Positions 11,106-22,432 of a stretch of 64,000 nt of DNA are shown here, piece after piece. The DNA is from Carnegiea gigantea. Taxonomy: Eukaryota > Streptophyta > Magnoliopsida > Caryophyllales > Cactaceae. The notes under the pieces were generated by a model. That model was not told the origin of the DNA. It worked only from the letters and a program-made list of their open reading frames with translations, and did not search any database. The DNA is taken from positions 277,001 through 341,000 of the forward strand of contig JAKOGI010000180.1 in NCBI GenBank assembly GCA_029747015.1, written 5' to 3'. The translations under genes were made by a program, and so were the position numbers. The stretch's first letter is position 1; every line of letters begins with the position of its first letter.

Positions 11106-14100
11106 CAGTAACAACAACAACAACAACAAAAAGGTACATGGACTCACACACCCACCCATATTCGAGGAGATTAGTGAGATTATGGCCTCTTTTTACAATA
11201 GCTTTTGGGATAGCACATAGTAATAGTATTTTGACCAATTGGAAACATAGCAACTGCAAATTGATAATGTTTAGCTAACAGGTGTTTTGACGAAGAGGTT
11301 ACAACTCCTACAAAAGCTTAGCAAGTTTTTATATTTTGGCTGATGTATATAAAATAATTATTTGTGTATTATATTTCATAGTATATTTTAGAGTAGCCAA
11401 GATAAATATTTATCAGTACTTCAGTAAGATTTAGTTCCCTAATCCATAGTAGAATCATTCTAGGTTAGATAATTTATTCTTTTAGAGTATATTTGATATC
11501 TTCAGGCTTCCTAATTCCCTTGGGACTTCTATGCAATCAGACCCATTTATGTAATGGAGAATTGGAGATTATCAAACTATGAATAATTATTATCAACATT
11601 AAACTCAAGCGAGTTGATTATTTCTCTATAGTTAATTTTTTATTAGGTTCCTGGACGCAAATAATCCAAATTTTAGGGGGGTACAGATGCCAATAATTCA
11701 AACTTTAGAAATAGATCCCAATGTTTTGAACTTTAGGGTGTTTCAATAGTCCATGGGTCATTTTAGATTGTATTTTTCAGGTAATAAATGTAAGCAACTT
11801 GAATTTCATACATTTATGTTGCTTTATGGGCAATATCATTTGCAATTAACTGAAAAATACAACCTAAAATAACTCCTCAACTACTAACAATAAATACCCC
11901 CAAAGTTCACAGCATTGGAAGCTATTTATAAAGTTTAGATTATTACTGTCCAAACCCCCACAAACTTTGGATTATAGGCATCCAACAACCCTTTTTGATT
12001 TTGTGATCTTTGTATTCGGAAGTTCCCTACATCAAATTTGGTATGTGCTACAACACCTTAGGATCCATATAACCTTTTGAGAAAACCACATACAAAAAAT
12101 TTCATGTGTCAAACCGAATTAAGTCTAACAAGTTGCATTCCTATACCATAACCTCCCCAGAGGATTCACAATGCATAATATTTCTTTCACAATATTTTTC
12201 ATTGTTTCATTGTTATGCCCTATTTGTCAATTCATCTTCATCATATAATTCAACCACTAGAAATCAATAAGCTAATAGATAAAAGACCAGAAGCACTAGA
12301 GATTAGACATCTAGAAGTAGAAAAGAGGCACTGGTAAAGCTTATTGTTAAACTAACGGGTAGATATTGAGGATATAGATTGGAGCGACTGCAATGCTAAA
12401 TCCACAAGAAGAGGCATGTAAAAAACGATTAGAGCTCATGGTTCCTACTGAGCCAGTAATGAATGCGGAACGACTTGTTGCCTGCTCAAGAGGAGACCAA
12501 ACTTCTTCAAAATTTAAAGAAGATGCTCATGCTTCACTTGTCAAACCTTCAAAACTACAATTCCAAACCCTTTCAGTCAAAAGCTGTTATGTACTTATGT
12601 CTGTCCCTATATCATGCATAAGCCTAATGTAACTATGCATAAATCATTATTACCATGGCCCTAATTCTTCTCTTGCTCAAAAGCCATGGATGGTATTTTT
12701 CGTTTTTTTTTGGGGGGGGGGGATAATGTGGATAAGAAGAAAAGGAAATTGCTTATTAATGATAAAGAAACAGAGTTATTTGTCCTAGGAAACAACAGAT
12801 ATAACTGTTTCTTGGATTTATCTTTTCTCTCTTATATTTAGCGAGCATTGTGCTTAGCATATTTCTGCCCATAGCACTGATTTACCTTGAATCTTCCATG
12901 CTTCGCAGTACATCTGTATGCAAACCCTAGCAAAGCAACAGAATCAAGGAATCATCATTGCCTAACAAAAGAGTTACGAAATAGGAATACCGCGAACCAT
13001 CAAGCTGAATTTCAGGAAAATTGAGTGATATTCACATCATAAGAGCAATGCCTTATTGCCTTGTTAAGGCTTTTTGGATACCAAACCAAATCATAAAATT
13101 GGAATCCCGCCAGCAATAAGGCATAGTGGGTCAGGATTTTTGGCAATCGGTATACCATAAGTCTAAGCTAGTATGATGCTACCAGTCACACAGATCAGTG
13201 TACAACTATGAAAATCGATCTTATGAACATGAAAAGAAGGCTCTATAACTCACTACATCATAAAGGTCAACAAAGTTGGTTGGTCTGCCATTATTCAGAA
13301 TTGAGGTAATCGCTTTCTTGTGGATTTCTAACCAAACACATCTGAACTTCCAGAATAGAAAATAGATGCTGCGAGGAGAAATAAACAGATAGTTCTTATC
13401 TGTGGTTACTGTCCTAAAACTTTGAAGATTTGAAGGACAACTCAGAATATAATGAAACTACGAAGCCAATAACTGCTATGAGTAACTTAATTTCCATTAT
13501 AAGAGTGATCCAAAATAGGAAAAAACTATTTCTGGGGGAAACACATGCAAAATAGTAGCCACGAACATATATATGGCTGGTGGAAGGTAGGAAATCCATT
13601 CAGTAGCACACTAGGTCATACTCATACAACGGAAATAATAAGAATTATGCGTGCTATTTTCTGACCCTCCCCACCACACCCTTCCCTTTTTTTCCAACAA
13701 TTGATTACAAACTGACTGATTTGAACAGCACTCTAGGAACATTTTCACATGCCTTCTATTGATAACGAATTCTTTGTATTTAGCATCCAAACCCACTCCA
13801 TCCGTCCATCGCACTTCTTCATATGCTAGATTGCAAGCATACCAAAATGCCAAGCAGGTTAAGCTGCTATAATCAAACATGTGAAGCTTGTTGCAACTTT
13901 AATTTTTACTCGCGTGCATTTATCATACTGATATAGGAAGCTTCTAATCCTTTTGTACTTCCATGGCTCATGGGAATACAAGTCCCATGAGTATGACATA
14001 GGAATTGAACCTTCATATATAAATAATCCAAAAGAAGCACACAATATCATCTAGACAAAGCGAGGAAAAAGAGAGTAACACATACCCTAAAGGCTCAAGC

Positions 14101-16038
14101 TTTGTCCCATTTTAAACCATTGGTTAAGTATAAAGCCGCACTTACCAATTACCACACAAGCCCTAGCATTTTTACCAGAATTGTTGACAAGAGAATAGAA
14201 CACCACATACTTACCAAAGTTCGACCCTTTCTTTGCTTGATGGATAGAAAATAATCCACTATTACATCAGCTAAGACAAGACTCTAGCACTCGATCTCCT
14301 CCACCTCATGTTTGTGGTGCCCTTATCTCTGTCATCTTTTCTTTCAACCCATTGGCCTCTCATCCAAATCGTTGTCATAGCTTCTACAAATAAGGGACTG
14401 CAGAACCTCCCTCATAACTTCTAGTGCTCCCCACCCCCCTTCTTGCACACAGCCACACCAACCATGGAGCTGGATTTTGCAAGGAACACACCCCCCTCTT
14501 TTTTTATTGCAGAAGAGGGGTTAAACCCCAAACACACACATTTTATCAACGTACCACAAGACCTCCGCTTACTTCTTACCCCCGCCTGGAGGGCTGGGTG
14601 ATGCTAGAAACACACCTTCTATCAGCATATCACTTGGAGGTTGATATAAAGTTGAGAAGATGTCGACATAAGCAACTTATCCATTCAAAGAGCCAAGTTT
14701 TCCGGAGATTGCAGCTCTATTTATAGCCTCTACTCATAATATTCAACGTAATAGTATATCTAGAAAATCTCCCAAATTTGATACAAAAGATATTTCATAC
14801 ATTCAAAACTTCAATTCTTTTAGACTTGGCATACTTCCAAATCTTGCTCCACTTTTTAGCAAACATCTAAACACTGCCAAATCCTCACATTTACTTTTTT
14901 GGTCAAAATACTAGGACAGTTTAATAAAAGAAACACCATACAAAGCAACTTTCCACAATTCTTTTGGAATTCCATTTGGCTTGACAAGGCTTTGCCTTCA
15001 CTGTTGTGCTCTCCTTTTCCCCATCTATCAACACAATGCAATCATCCCTTTCAAATGACTAATCGTATACCCACCACAAGTAAGGATAACTGGATAAATA
15101 CTCAAGTTGATGTACACTTTTCTTAGCTGATACCCTTAACTAGTTCTAGCATCACATGCTTCTAATTCGCAAACATCCTTCCCACTCCCATAAGTAGTCA
15201 AAATTCCACATTTCTACTTTGTTCCTGATATTATATGATACCAAAAGCCCGTTTAAGTTTGTACTGTATAATGCCAAAACTTTAATACTATTGTCCCTGA
15301 AATTCGGCAACAAGCCTTCCACAGCAACCAGGAGCAACCACACTGAATAACCCACAATCAGAGAGCTGGCACCCCCCGCCAAACCCCCCAAATATGAACA
15401 AGCACCATGAGATGATGGCAGGAGGTGCTTATGACTAATCGACAATAGTTACACTCCTCATTAACCATCACCAACTCTGCATCACTTTGAAATTCAAACA
15501 GATCCCAACCAGAATTGTGCTTTTAAAACAACCAAGTGCTATCAAAGGCATACTCGGAAGCTCCAAAAAAATAATTCCGAATCAAATCAGCACATATACA
15601 AGGTGAATTGAGCAAATCTTAACTTCTCATCATATTGAAGCCTCCGTAGAGAATATCATAATCAAAAGAAGAGCATAGAGCTTCAAATGCTTAAACCTAA
15701 CGGCAATTGAATTAGAATCAGTAGACATGAACGCAAATTTTAAGCAAGACCCAGATCGAATTTCGTCAAATAATAGTTCACCCATTAAATTGCACAGTCA
15801 ATCAATGTTCAAATGCTCCGAAATTACCCAAGTCAAAATCAGCCCACAAAAAGGGAAGTTGGGCAAGATCACATCAAAATTCATCAAATTAAGACCGACC
15901 CACAAGAATTTAGGCTCAATCCAGCTCGAATTATCAACCGCAGCTAAAAAAATCAAAACCAAAACAAAAGGGAAGAGAATTGAGAGAGAAAAATCTTACA
16001 TTGCTTCCTTTCCAAGCTTGGTAAATCCGCTTAGCCAT
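6862..16038 (-). CDS. PAT08-like: DHHC-type protein S-acyltransferase (417 aa, 5 coding exons)
   Basis: Transfers palmitate from acyl-CoA to cysteines of target proteins at endomembranes or plasma membrane. Coding exons, in transcript order, are 16038-16000, 10330-10145, 9667-9362, 8050-7820 and 7353-6862. All junctions are GT-AG, all in phase 0, giving 417 residues plus stop. Seen: N-terminus [13 protein letters not shown], membrane segments at about 30-49 and 62-83, a DPG motif at 87-89, a cysteine-rich domain from about C140 with the catalytic DHHC at 165-168, further membrane segments at about 183-203 and 225-250, the TTxE motif (TTYE, 255-258) and a long polar cytosolic tail ending SDPKKT. 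This order is the four-helix plant PAT architecture. The N-terminal motif and EEPPR tail motif place it near the Arabidopsis PAT05-PAT09 group. I chose the ATG at 16038 because MAKR-YQ-WKGSN is the family start; frames upstream lack a conserved methionine. All key residues are intact. Confidence 0.92.
8743..9022. mobile_element. hAT-like MITE in PAT intron 3
   Basis: Begins TAGACTTGGTAAAAC and ends ATTTATCAGGTA. The ends are imperfect inverted repeats and the interior is rich in CCCAAACC/AACCTGAA motifs. It matches the better-preserved copy at 29110-29435. Flanks tcacatac and tcaccgtg are only a weak 8-bp duplication. It is confined to the intron between exons 3 and 4. Confidence 0.55.
11060..11131. 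repeat. Compound microsatellite C13 / (CA)n / (CAA)n
   Basis: A 13-base C run is followed by AAAA, about 14 CA units and then CAA units, all inside PAT intron 1. Open frames overlapping it are translations of the repeat and not genes. Confidence 0.9.
11646..11993. mobile_element. Foldback MITE in PAT intron 1
   Basis: The two halves are imperfect reverse complements almost to the centre. The left arm starts GGTTCCTGGACGCAAATAAT; the right arm read backwards starts GGGTTGTTGGATGCCTATAA. Both continue through matching ATCCAAA, GAACTTT and GGTTGTATTTTTCAG blocks. No protein frame and no certain target duplication. Confidence 0.6.
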
Positions 16039-16108
16039 CACAACAAAAGGAAAGCAGTGGTGTGGAAAACCGCAACAGAGAATCGAAGATTCGGAGGTTG
16101 TTGGTAGC

Positions 16109-16125
16109 AACAGCAGCAGCAGCAG
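16109..16125 (-). repeat. Short trinucleotide repeat in the PAT 5' UTR
   Basis: CAG repeats on the plus strand (CTG on the sense strand) lie about 75-90 bases upstream of the PAT start codon, within the likely 5' UTR. Confidence 0.5.
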
Positions 16126-16238
16126 CTCATTCTTCTCACCCTCGAAAGTCGTGCAAAGCAGGAGGAGAGAGAAAGTGGGAGACAGCGAGAGGCGGTTTGA
16201 GGGTTCAAAAATATGCACTGAATTTAATTGACTGACGC

Positions 16239-16546
16239 CAGTAATGAGCTCCCTCTGTTCCCTTGCACACCCTGCTTTCCACTTTTTTAATCTTTCATAA
16301 ATTAATTAAAAATCCAAAACTCCTCCTAACGGGGATTTAGGGTACTAAAATCAATGAAAGTGTGTGTGAGTGAGAGAGAGAGAGAGAGAGAGAGAGGGGA
16401 GCAGGAATGTTTTTGGGAGGAAAGAAATGATGAAATGCATATCAAGCGCATAAAAAGCAGCAGTTCTAAATGACTAATTTGCCCCTCAAGGTTTAAGTGC
16501 TTTTTGTAATTAATTGCGCGGATGGATGAGGGTTAGACGGTAAAAG
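16239..16546. other. Upstream region of the PAT gene with a (GA)n microsatellite
   Basis: Lies immediately 5' of the PAT leader. It contains a GT/GA-rich tract at about 16361-16397. As CT repeats on the sense strand this is a common plant core-promoter neighbour. No clear TATA box picked out. Confidence 0.4.
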
Positions 16547-16795
16547 TAGAGTTGATAAACAGGTCGAGACGGATCTAATCGACCTATTTAATAAATGGAT
16601 TAATTTCGTATTGATTTTGAAAGTAATTTAGATTTGCCCAAAATTGAAAAATAACATATCTTTACGTTAAATGGTCGAATCATGTCGACTTTAGATCGAA
16701 ATTAGTTCGGTTCGAGTCGGGTTTGTGTTTCTCTCAGTAACTTCAAGTCTGGTTCGTATTGTGTTATCGTGTTAGGTTAAACTTTTCGAGCTCTA
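16547..16795. mobile_element. hAT-like MITE, 249 bp
   Basis: Starts TAGAGTTGATAAACAG and ends CTTTTCGAGCTCTA, with short inverted ends TAGAG/CTCTA. Flanked by ggtaaaag (16539-16546) and ggtaaaaa (16796-16803), a 7-of-8 match. An 8-bp duplication with TAG...CTA ends is typical of hAT derivatives. The interior has GGTTCGAGTCGGG-type motifs shared with other copies in the window. It lies about 500 bp upstream of the PAT start codon. Confidence 0.7.
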
Positions 16796-16803
16796 GGTAA
16801 AAA

Positions 16804-18309
16804 GGAGGTTGAGCAGGGAGGGATAGTTTGGGAAAGGCGTGTGTAAACATTTGCCGAGGGCTGACTGGATATGTACGTAGTCGTTAAAAACGGCTGTGTG
16901 GAAAGAGAAACAAAGAGTCTGCCAATGGTATCGTTGCTTTGGCTAAAGAATCAAATTTGGCATCATTCCTGGGTCTACACTCCGAAGGTGTTAAATGCTA
17001 ACAACTACCGACCCCTTCCTTTAAGTAGATTTTTTTTTTTTTTTTAAATAGTGAACAAAGACATAATGACTTGTGTCATTTAAAATTTAAAGCTAACATA
17101 AACTCACAAAAAATTTAAATTAAATCATAGAACTTGATTTCATATGCTCAATTGGAATTATTTAATGCTTGTTCGTAGCAATGATTAGTGGTAGAAGCGT
17201 TTACCACTAGTGATTAACAGTATGGAACAGTATGAGGCGATTAGGAACAGTTGCAAATGGTTTGGCCCTAACGTCATAAATAAAAGTAGCACTTAGGGAT
17301 TGGTATGGAGCTATTAGAAACGGCTAGAAGCATTTAGGAGTGATTATATATAGTGGTTAGTATTTATAAGTCATTATGAGTAGTTAGTAACAGCTAGCAG
17401 TTACAGCATAGTCATGTCATTTCTCTTATCTGGCATTTTGCCAAAATCATAATTTTACTAATACTTATCCTAAAAAAATTAAAAAATGTTCTTATAATTC
17501 AATGGCCAAGTTGGTTAGTTTTCCTGTTTTTTCCGTGCTATCTTTGATACTGGGAAGTAAAGGTGTTTGGGATGGGTTGGAATATAAATTATTATTGTAA
17601 GTAGTTTGCAGGGATGAGATGGGAGAAGTCCCCATGGCGTTCATTGTTAGAAGGTTACGTTAGGGTGTGATGGACTCCTATGGTAGCCTCGGGCAAGGCC
17701 ACTTGTTTTGGCTTGCAACTAACGAGGAGGTTTGGCTACAATTGGGTAATGCTCAAGTCAAGAACCCTGTTCCCCTTCTTTTAAAGTTAGGACTATTTTA
17801 AAAGACATTCTTTTTCTCAGACGTGATTTTTCTATTTGTGTTTGGACCTATGTCAAGAGATATGGAAATTCAGTAGTCATAATCTTGTTACGGTTGTGTG
17901 CCTAATGGTGTGGAGCAGGTTTGACTTGATGTATGGCCGAGTCAAGTATCTACTTATGTATTCATGGACAAGCTTTTATTACGTTAATGCAATGCCTATT
18001 TTTCACCTCAAAAAGTTGGTTATTTTTCCTTAGTTCTATCTATCCCACCCTCCTGTTTCTATGGGAAGTTGTTCTTTTTCCCACACCTCAATTATGAACA
18101 TCACAATTTTAAAATTTATTCTTATTTCAACTTTGAAACTTCCATATATATACCGAACATGAAACTTTTTACATATCCTGTTTGGGAGCAAGATCCCTAA
18201 AAATTTTTGCTTTCTTAACCACACGTGAAGCACGCTCAAAAACACCATAAATGATGTCAAGGAACATAGCTTTAACGAAAACTAGAGGGTAATAAAATAT
18301 TCAAACATA
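16804..18309. other. Intergenic, no gene seen
   Basis: AT-rich. Degenerate repeated motifs (variants of GATTAGTGG, AGTTAGTAACAGCTAG) at about 17180-17420 may be an old MITE, but I could not define ends. A frame near 17836-18033 has no recognisable domain. Confidence 0.4.
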
Positions 18310-18905
18310 ACAATTGGGGGGTTACGTTGCTCAGCATCAATGTTAGCCTTATGGTGTACAACTTGATTGGCTTCCTTGTAGTAAGGCTCGAGCTTAACCT
18401 TCCATTCTGCGTAGTAAACAAAATACTGGCACTACTAGGTTACACAGTACTAGAGTTGATTATTCATTCTACAGTACTAAAAGTTGATTATTCATTCTTC
18501 ATCACAACCTCAGAGTCCATATGCATGATCAATCGCTTAATGTCAAGGTTCCATTCAATTCCAACCATAATCCGAAATGTAAGGTGAGCAATTCAGCTTT
18601 GAGTCTTTGACCAATGAATATATGCAGTACTTCGAAGCCAATCCTCTTACCCAGTTTTCAAAACAGTCTCTGATAACAACTTGCCGGACCTACTAATCTT
18701 TTCCACAACCATCCACATCCATGGTGATCCATTGGGTGGCATCCATTCCATCAAAGTTCCAAAGTACTTGAGCACTACAGTACAATCTTAAGTAAATGCA
18801 AAGAATTTTCTTCAACCCCTGGACAATATTTACAAGTGGGGTCATTGGCTAACCGTCGATTGTGTAGTGTTCGTGATGTGATCATATGTCGTAAGTCCCT
18901 GTTGT
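18310..18905 (-). pseudogene. LINE relic: zf-RVT plus RNase H-like fragment
   Basis: Minus strand, several frames. From about 18900 downward a zinc-binding reverse-transcriptase tail reads RRLANDPTCKYCPGVEE, like the zf-RVT consensus. It is followed by RNase H-like pieces: DVDGCGKD, KAELLTLHFGLWL (Glu in the expected place), MDSE, and WKVKLEPYYKEANQVV near 18330-18380, which matches the usual final RNase H block. Frameshifts, stops and a 27-bp tandem duplication interrupt it. No upstream polymerase domain is visible. Confidence 0.6.
18444..18498. repeat. 27-bp tandem duplication
   Basis: ACAGTACTAGAGTTGATTAT and its near-identical copy, each continuing TCATTCT, lie directly head to tail inside the LINE relic; they differ at two or three positions. 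It is a local duplication that breaks the RNase H frame. Confidence 0.8.
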
Positions 18906-19043
18906 TTCTTTTTTGAAAAGAGTAAACATTTAAGCATCACAGTTTCGTATTCAGAAGGCCTATTTGGCTGGTCCAAGGAGAGACAAGATAAGCTCTGCCA
19001 AAAACTGAGTTCAATAGGCCAAATTGTACACCCATACAAACGA

Positions 19044-19132
19044 ACTAAACAACAATTACCTCATGCATGTCAGGATTGGAACCCTTGACTTTCAGGATGG
19101 ATGGTGTACTAAACAACAATTACCTCATGCAT
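19044..19132. repeat. 25-bp direct repeat pair, 64 bp apart
   Basis: ACTAAACAACAATTACCTCA followed by TGCAT occurs identically at 19044-19068 and 19108-19132. The spacer is unrelated. Too little surrounds it to assign a mechanism. Confidence 0.8.
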
Positions 19133-19470
19133 TATTTTGCCTCTAGAGTTTGTCTTTCTAGGCAAAAAGGCACCAACAAGAGAGCATTATTCATGTCTCA
19201 TAGGCAATCATGTCTCAATCGGTTGATATCATTTTTCAAGACTTCAATGTCTGATCGGTTATGATCCTAACATGGGCAATAGGCATCATTTGTTTCTCAA
19301 GAGTGCGATACAATTGCTAGATATTTAATGTTAGTATGTGACCATGTCATTGAAGGCTCGACTTTGAAGGTTACCACTCGTGAACTTAACCAACTCTGCA
19401 GGGATTTTGTCAAAACATTGATGTAGTAGACTGGCCATGTGATCAACTTTTAATCTGCGACTTAGTTTAA

Positions 19471-19675
19471 GGTTTGTTCTTTTTCAGCTTACCATAAGTA
19501 ACGTATTGTTAATGAGGGATGATGAGTGCTAATCGATGCTAATGAGCGCTGATCAGAAATGAAATTGTGAGTAGAAAGTATGACTAAGTGTTGACTAGTG
19601 TTGATCAATACTACATCTGCTGATGAGTGTTATATATTGATGATAAGTACTTACAATAAGTTTAAAAGAACAAGC
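19471..19675. mobile_element. MITE, 205 bp, with TTTAA duplication
   Basis: Starts GGTTTGTTCTTTTTCAGCTT and ends AAGTTTAAAAGAACAAGC, giving inverted repeats of about 25 bp with several mismatches. TTTAA flanks both sides (19466-19470 and 19676-19680). The interior consists of degenerate GATGAGTGCTAAT/GATGAGCGCTGATC repeats. No coding frame. Confidence 0.65.
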
Positions 19676-19978
19676 TTTAAGTGTTTGGCCTATTCGTTCT
19701 TTTTTTTTTTTTTTGTTTGGTCTTTGATTTACGGTTAACTGAAGTCGAGCTATTGTAAGCTAATAGTCTTAGATCTCTTCCAATATAATCTTTTCTCCAT
19801 TTTCATTTTGAACTAATTGATGTCTTCCTTAAGAAACATAAATAGACAAATTACTTGATTCGACTCATGCACATTGTTAATGTACTTCTATCTCATCTAC
19901 ATTGTTATTTGCTTGTCATTTCATATTACTAAATAAAGCGGACCCAGATTGGGAAGAACAAAAGATTGAGCTTTAATT

Positions 19979-20100
19979 TGTCCAACATTGATGAAATAGG
20001 CAGCCTTGAGTGTGCATATAAACTTGCACATTACTCTAACTTTTGCTACTTGGTCTTAGGGTTGGAACCTTGGGTTGTATACATTGGTCATTTATTAAGG
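19979..20100 (+). repeat. Dispersed repeat with snRNA-promoter-like module, copy 1
   Basis: Contains GTCCAACATTGATGAAATAG, then GAGTGTGCATATAAACTTGC, then TTAGGGTTGGAACCTTGGG. Copy 2 about 270 bp downstream has the same order. The first block resembles the upstream sequence element of plant snRNA genes (consensus RTCCCACATCG), followed 25 bp later by a TATA-like box. It is more likely a retrotransposon or LTR relic than a functional snRNA gene. Confidence 0.45.
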
Positions 20101-20248
20101 CTCAATTTGTAAAATTTAACATGGTAACAAAGTTAGGTTATGTGCAATCTCAATTTGCCACCATCCCCCGTAGAGTGTTATGCACATACTGAGTCTTGTT
20201 AGTAGTTCGCACGTAAGAGGATATGTGAAGAATATAGTCGTTTGTTTT

Positions 20249-20343
20249 GTCCCATATTAATAAAATAGGTGATTTTTGAGTGTGTATATAAGTTTGTTCG
20301 TTGCTCCATTCATTTACAGTTGGGGTTGGAAAAACCACTTGAA
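20249..20343 (+). repeat. Dispersed repeat, copy 2, interrupted by a Helitron
   Basis: Carries TGTCCCATATTAATAAAATA, GAGTGTGTATATAAGTTTG and GGGGTTGGAA in the order of copy 1. It stops at 20343, where Helitron 1 begins; the base pairs after the Helitron (TTGTATAAATT) resume where copy 1 reads TTGTATACATT. Confidence 0.5.
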
Positions 20344-21949
20344 TCTATATAACTATATATAAAATTGAGTGATAGCATATGGAGTTGATATGTGGATGGC
20401 TTAGGTGGCAATAAAAGGTGAGATGACGAGTTATTATTGGTTTCATTTGTCTTTCATTTACTAATAAACTTTATTAATGATTTTTTTCACATTTAAAGTG
20501 CTCATTATTGTATGCATTTATATGTACAAAAATATTAATTTTTTTATTTAAAAAAACACATTCATACCCAACTTTCTTCCATTTTTCTATCTATTAGAAA
20601 CTACTGAAACTTGAAATTAAGGATTAAGACAAGATTTTTCTTTTTGGTGTAATTTTATCATGTGGGTAAAACAAGAGTGAGATCAATGTGTGATATTTTC
20701 AAATTGAATTTTATATTGAGCTGACAAAGTATTATTGGTTAATTATTTTTTAATTAAATATTTATACTTATTATTTATGATTTAAAATTTAAAATATTTT
20801 TATATTTTTATATTTTAATGCTTTCTTTAACATTTTATTTGGAGCTTTTAGTTCTGCTGGAACTTTTAAAATTAGTTTAAACATAGTAATTTCTAAAACG
20901 TGCGAGTTATATTTGTTGTCTTAATGCCTTGATCATTGCTCTATGATTTTGAAACAAATATTGATTGTTTGGATTTTAGGTCTTGAAACTTATGCAAAAA
21001 AGTACTGTTTGTAATAACCATTTAAAAGAACAAGCTATGCAACATTTATATAGTATGAATTCAAAAACATATATTTACATATTACAATATTAGTAAAGTA
21101 TAATTTCTTAGAGAGATATTTGGTTGAAACTCTATACGTTCATAACTTCATATTTTAAGCATTGAGTAAAAGGTTGGTTGGCGATCCTTTTTACTCCATC
21201 TGAAGAGGGCCCATAATATACCATTAAATATTATTGCAAATTAAAATTTTAAATATCAAATATCAATCTGTATTCTCTCCTTTATTACTTTGCAACCTCT
21301 CATTCTTTTCATTTTAACGGGCTCGCCCTTTTAAATTTTCATGCTATATTTTTCTAACAATCTGACTTGTAATCTTGCATCATTTTTTTTTCATTTTTAT
21401 TATTCTCACCCTTTTCGATTTTCATACCAAAAGTTTCTACTTTTAAAAAGTTTTAATTATCAATAAAACCTATTTGTTTTGAATATAGCATTAAAAAACT
21501 AAAACATGTTTAACTATAATGTGGAAATTTTTTAAAAATCCTATGAAAATGTATTATACATCTGTATAAGCTTATAATTTTTTGAGTAATATAATATTTA
21601 TAGAAGAAAATTTTAAATGAGTGAGATAATAAAACACTAAACTCTTTGTTGTATTATAGGATAAAGATGTTACACATATAAATTTGAAATGTTGAATTAC
21701 TCTCTTTTGTGCCAATTTTCTTACTCGGATTCATCTTATTTCATTATTCTCATGGTTCTTTTTTATTTTATTTTATATTTTAATATTATTCACTTTATTT
21801 TTATTAATTAAAGAATTATTAACATATGTACATCAATTGATAAGAAAGAAAAAATAAAAAGTTAATAAATAGATAAATTATGAATCATGAAAATACATTC
21901 ACTAAAAAAGTAAAGCTATAGCTCTTGCATTGCAGGGGTATAGCACTAG
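20344..21949 (+). mobile_element. Non-autonomous Helitron 1 (1.6 kb)
   Basis: Begins TCTATATAACTATATATAAA, the plant Helitron 5' end, preceded by A. Ends GGGGTATAGCACTAG, a CTRR terminus, followed by T, so insertion was between A and T as expected. A GC-containing short palindrome (TGCATTGCA) lies just before the end. The interior is AT-rich and shows no Rep/helicase frame. The flanks rejoin as a plausible uninterrupted repeat (see 20249-20343), supporting both ends. Confidence 0.7.
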
Positions 21950-22142
21950 TTGTATAAATTACTCAGTGATTCATTGTCAACTGACGTGTGGTGGATCTCC
22001 AATTGTTCCATAATTTATTAAATATCTCCAATTTTCTATTCCCTTATTGTAGCTAGGCTTGTAGGTGGCATTAATAATGGAATGAATATCAGGATTTTCG
22101 TATCGAATCAATACAATGCCAGTAGGATTTTTCGGGTATTTA

Positions 22143-22331
22143 GGGCCTGTTCTTTTAGTGAGTAAATTGAGGTGGAGAAAGGGATGAAGTGGGTTAAAAC
22201 AGATTGAGGTGAATTGAAGTTGGTTGAATTGGGTTGGATTTTTTTTTGTGTGTGATAAATTGAACTTGGTTAAAATAGTGGAAGTGGGTTGAGGTTGTAT
22301 TTTGGAATTTACCCATAAAAAGATCAGGCCC
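22143..22331. mobile_element. MITE of the GGGCCTGTTCTTTT family (189 bp)
   Basis: Starts GGGCCTGTTCTTTTAGTGAG and ends CCCATAAAAAGATCAGGCCC (plus T); the ends are inverted repeats. The interior is GTTGAAGTGGGTTGAG-like. Flanks are TTA and TAA. A sibling of almost the same length and interior is at 44315-44501. Confidence 0.7.
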
Positions 22332-22432
22332 TAATGATGGAATGAATATCAGGATTTTCATTCGTGTCGAATTAATGACTCATCCAAAATCAACATAGAT
22401 TGGTTCAAGTGATTTGATACTTATTCTTTTTA

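Larger units (their letters stand above)
10331..15999 (-). other. 5.7 kb first intron of the PAT gene
   Basis: Bounded by a GTAAGA donor next to 16000 and a CTCCAG acceptor next to 10330. It contains T/G homopolymer junctions (about 10670-10689 and 12702-12722), a C13 run plus (CA)n and (CAA)n at 11060-11131, and a foldback MITE at 11646-11993. The rest is AT-rich; the short frames inside show no recognisable domain. Confidence 0.8.

Noticed and set aside
11026..11278. Frames rich in Val/Cys or Thr/His in PAT intron 1
   Set aside because: They are produced by the C13/(CA)n/(CAA)n microsatellite.
15934..16218. Longer N-terminus for the acyltransferase (frame open to 16218)
   Set aside because: The extension begins at a non-ATG codon, has Leu/Ser repeats from the CTG tract, and the family start motif begins at the ATG at 16038.
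19979..20343. Possible snRNA genes
   Set aside because: The promoter-like module occurs twice in a degenerate repeat and nothing downstream resembles a known snRNA, so it was kept only as a repeat and an observation.
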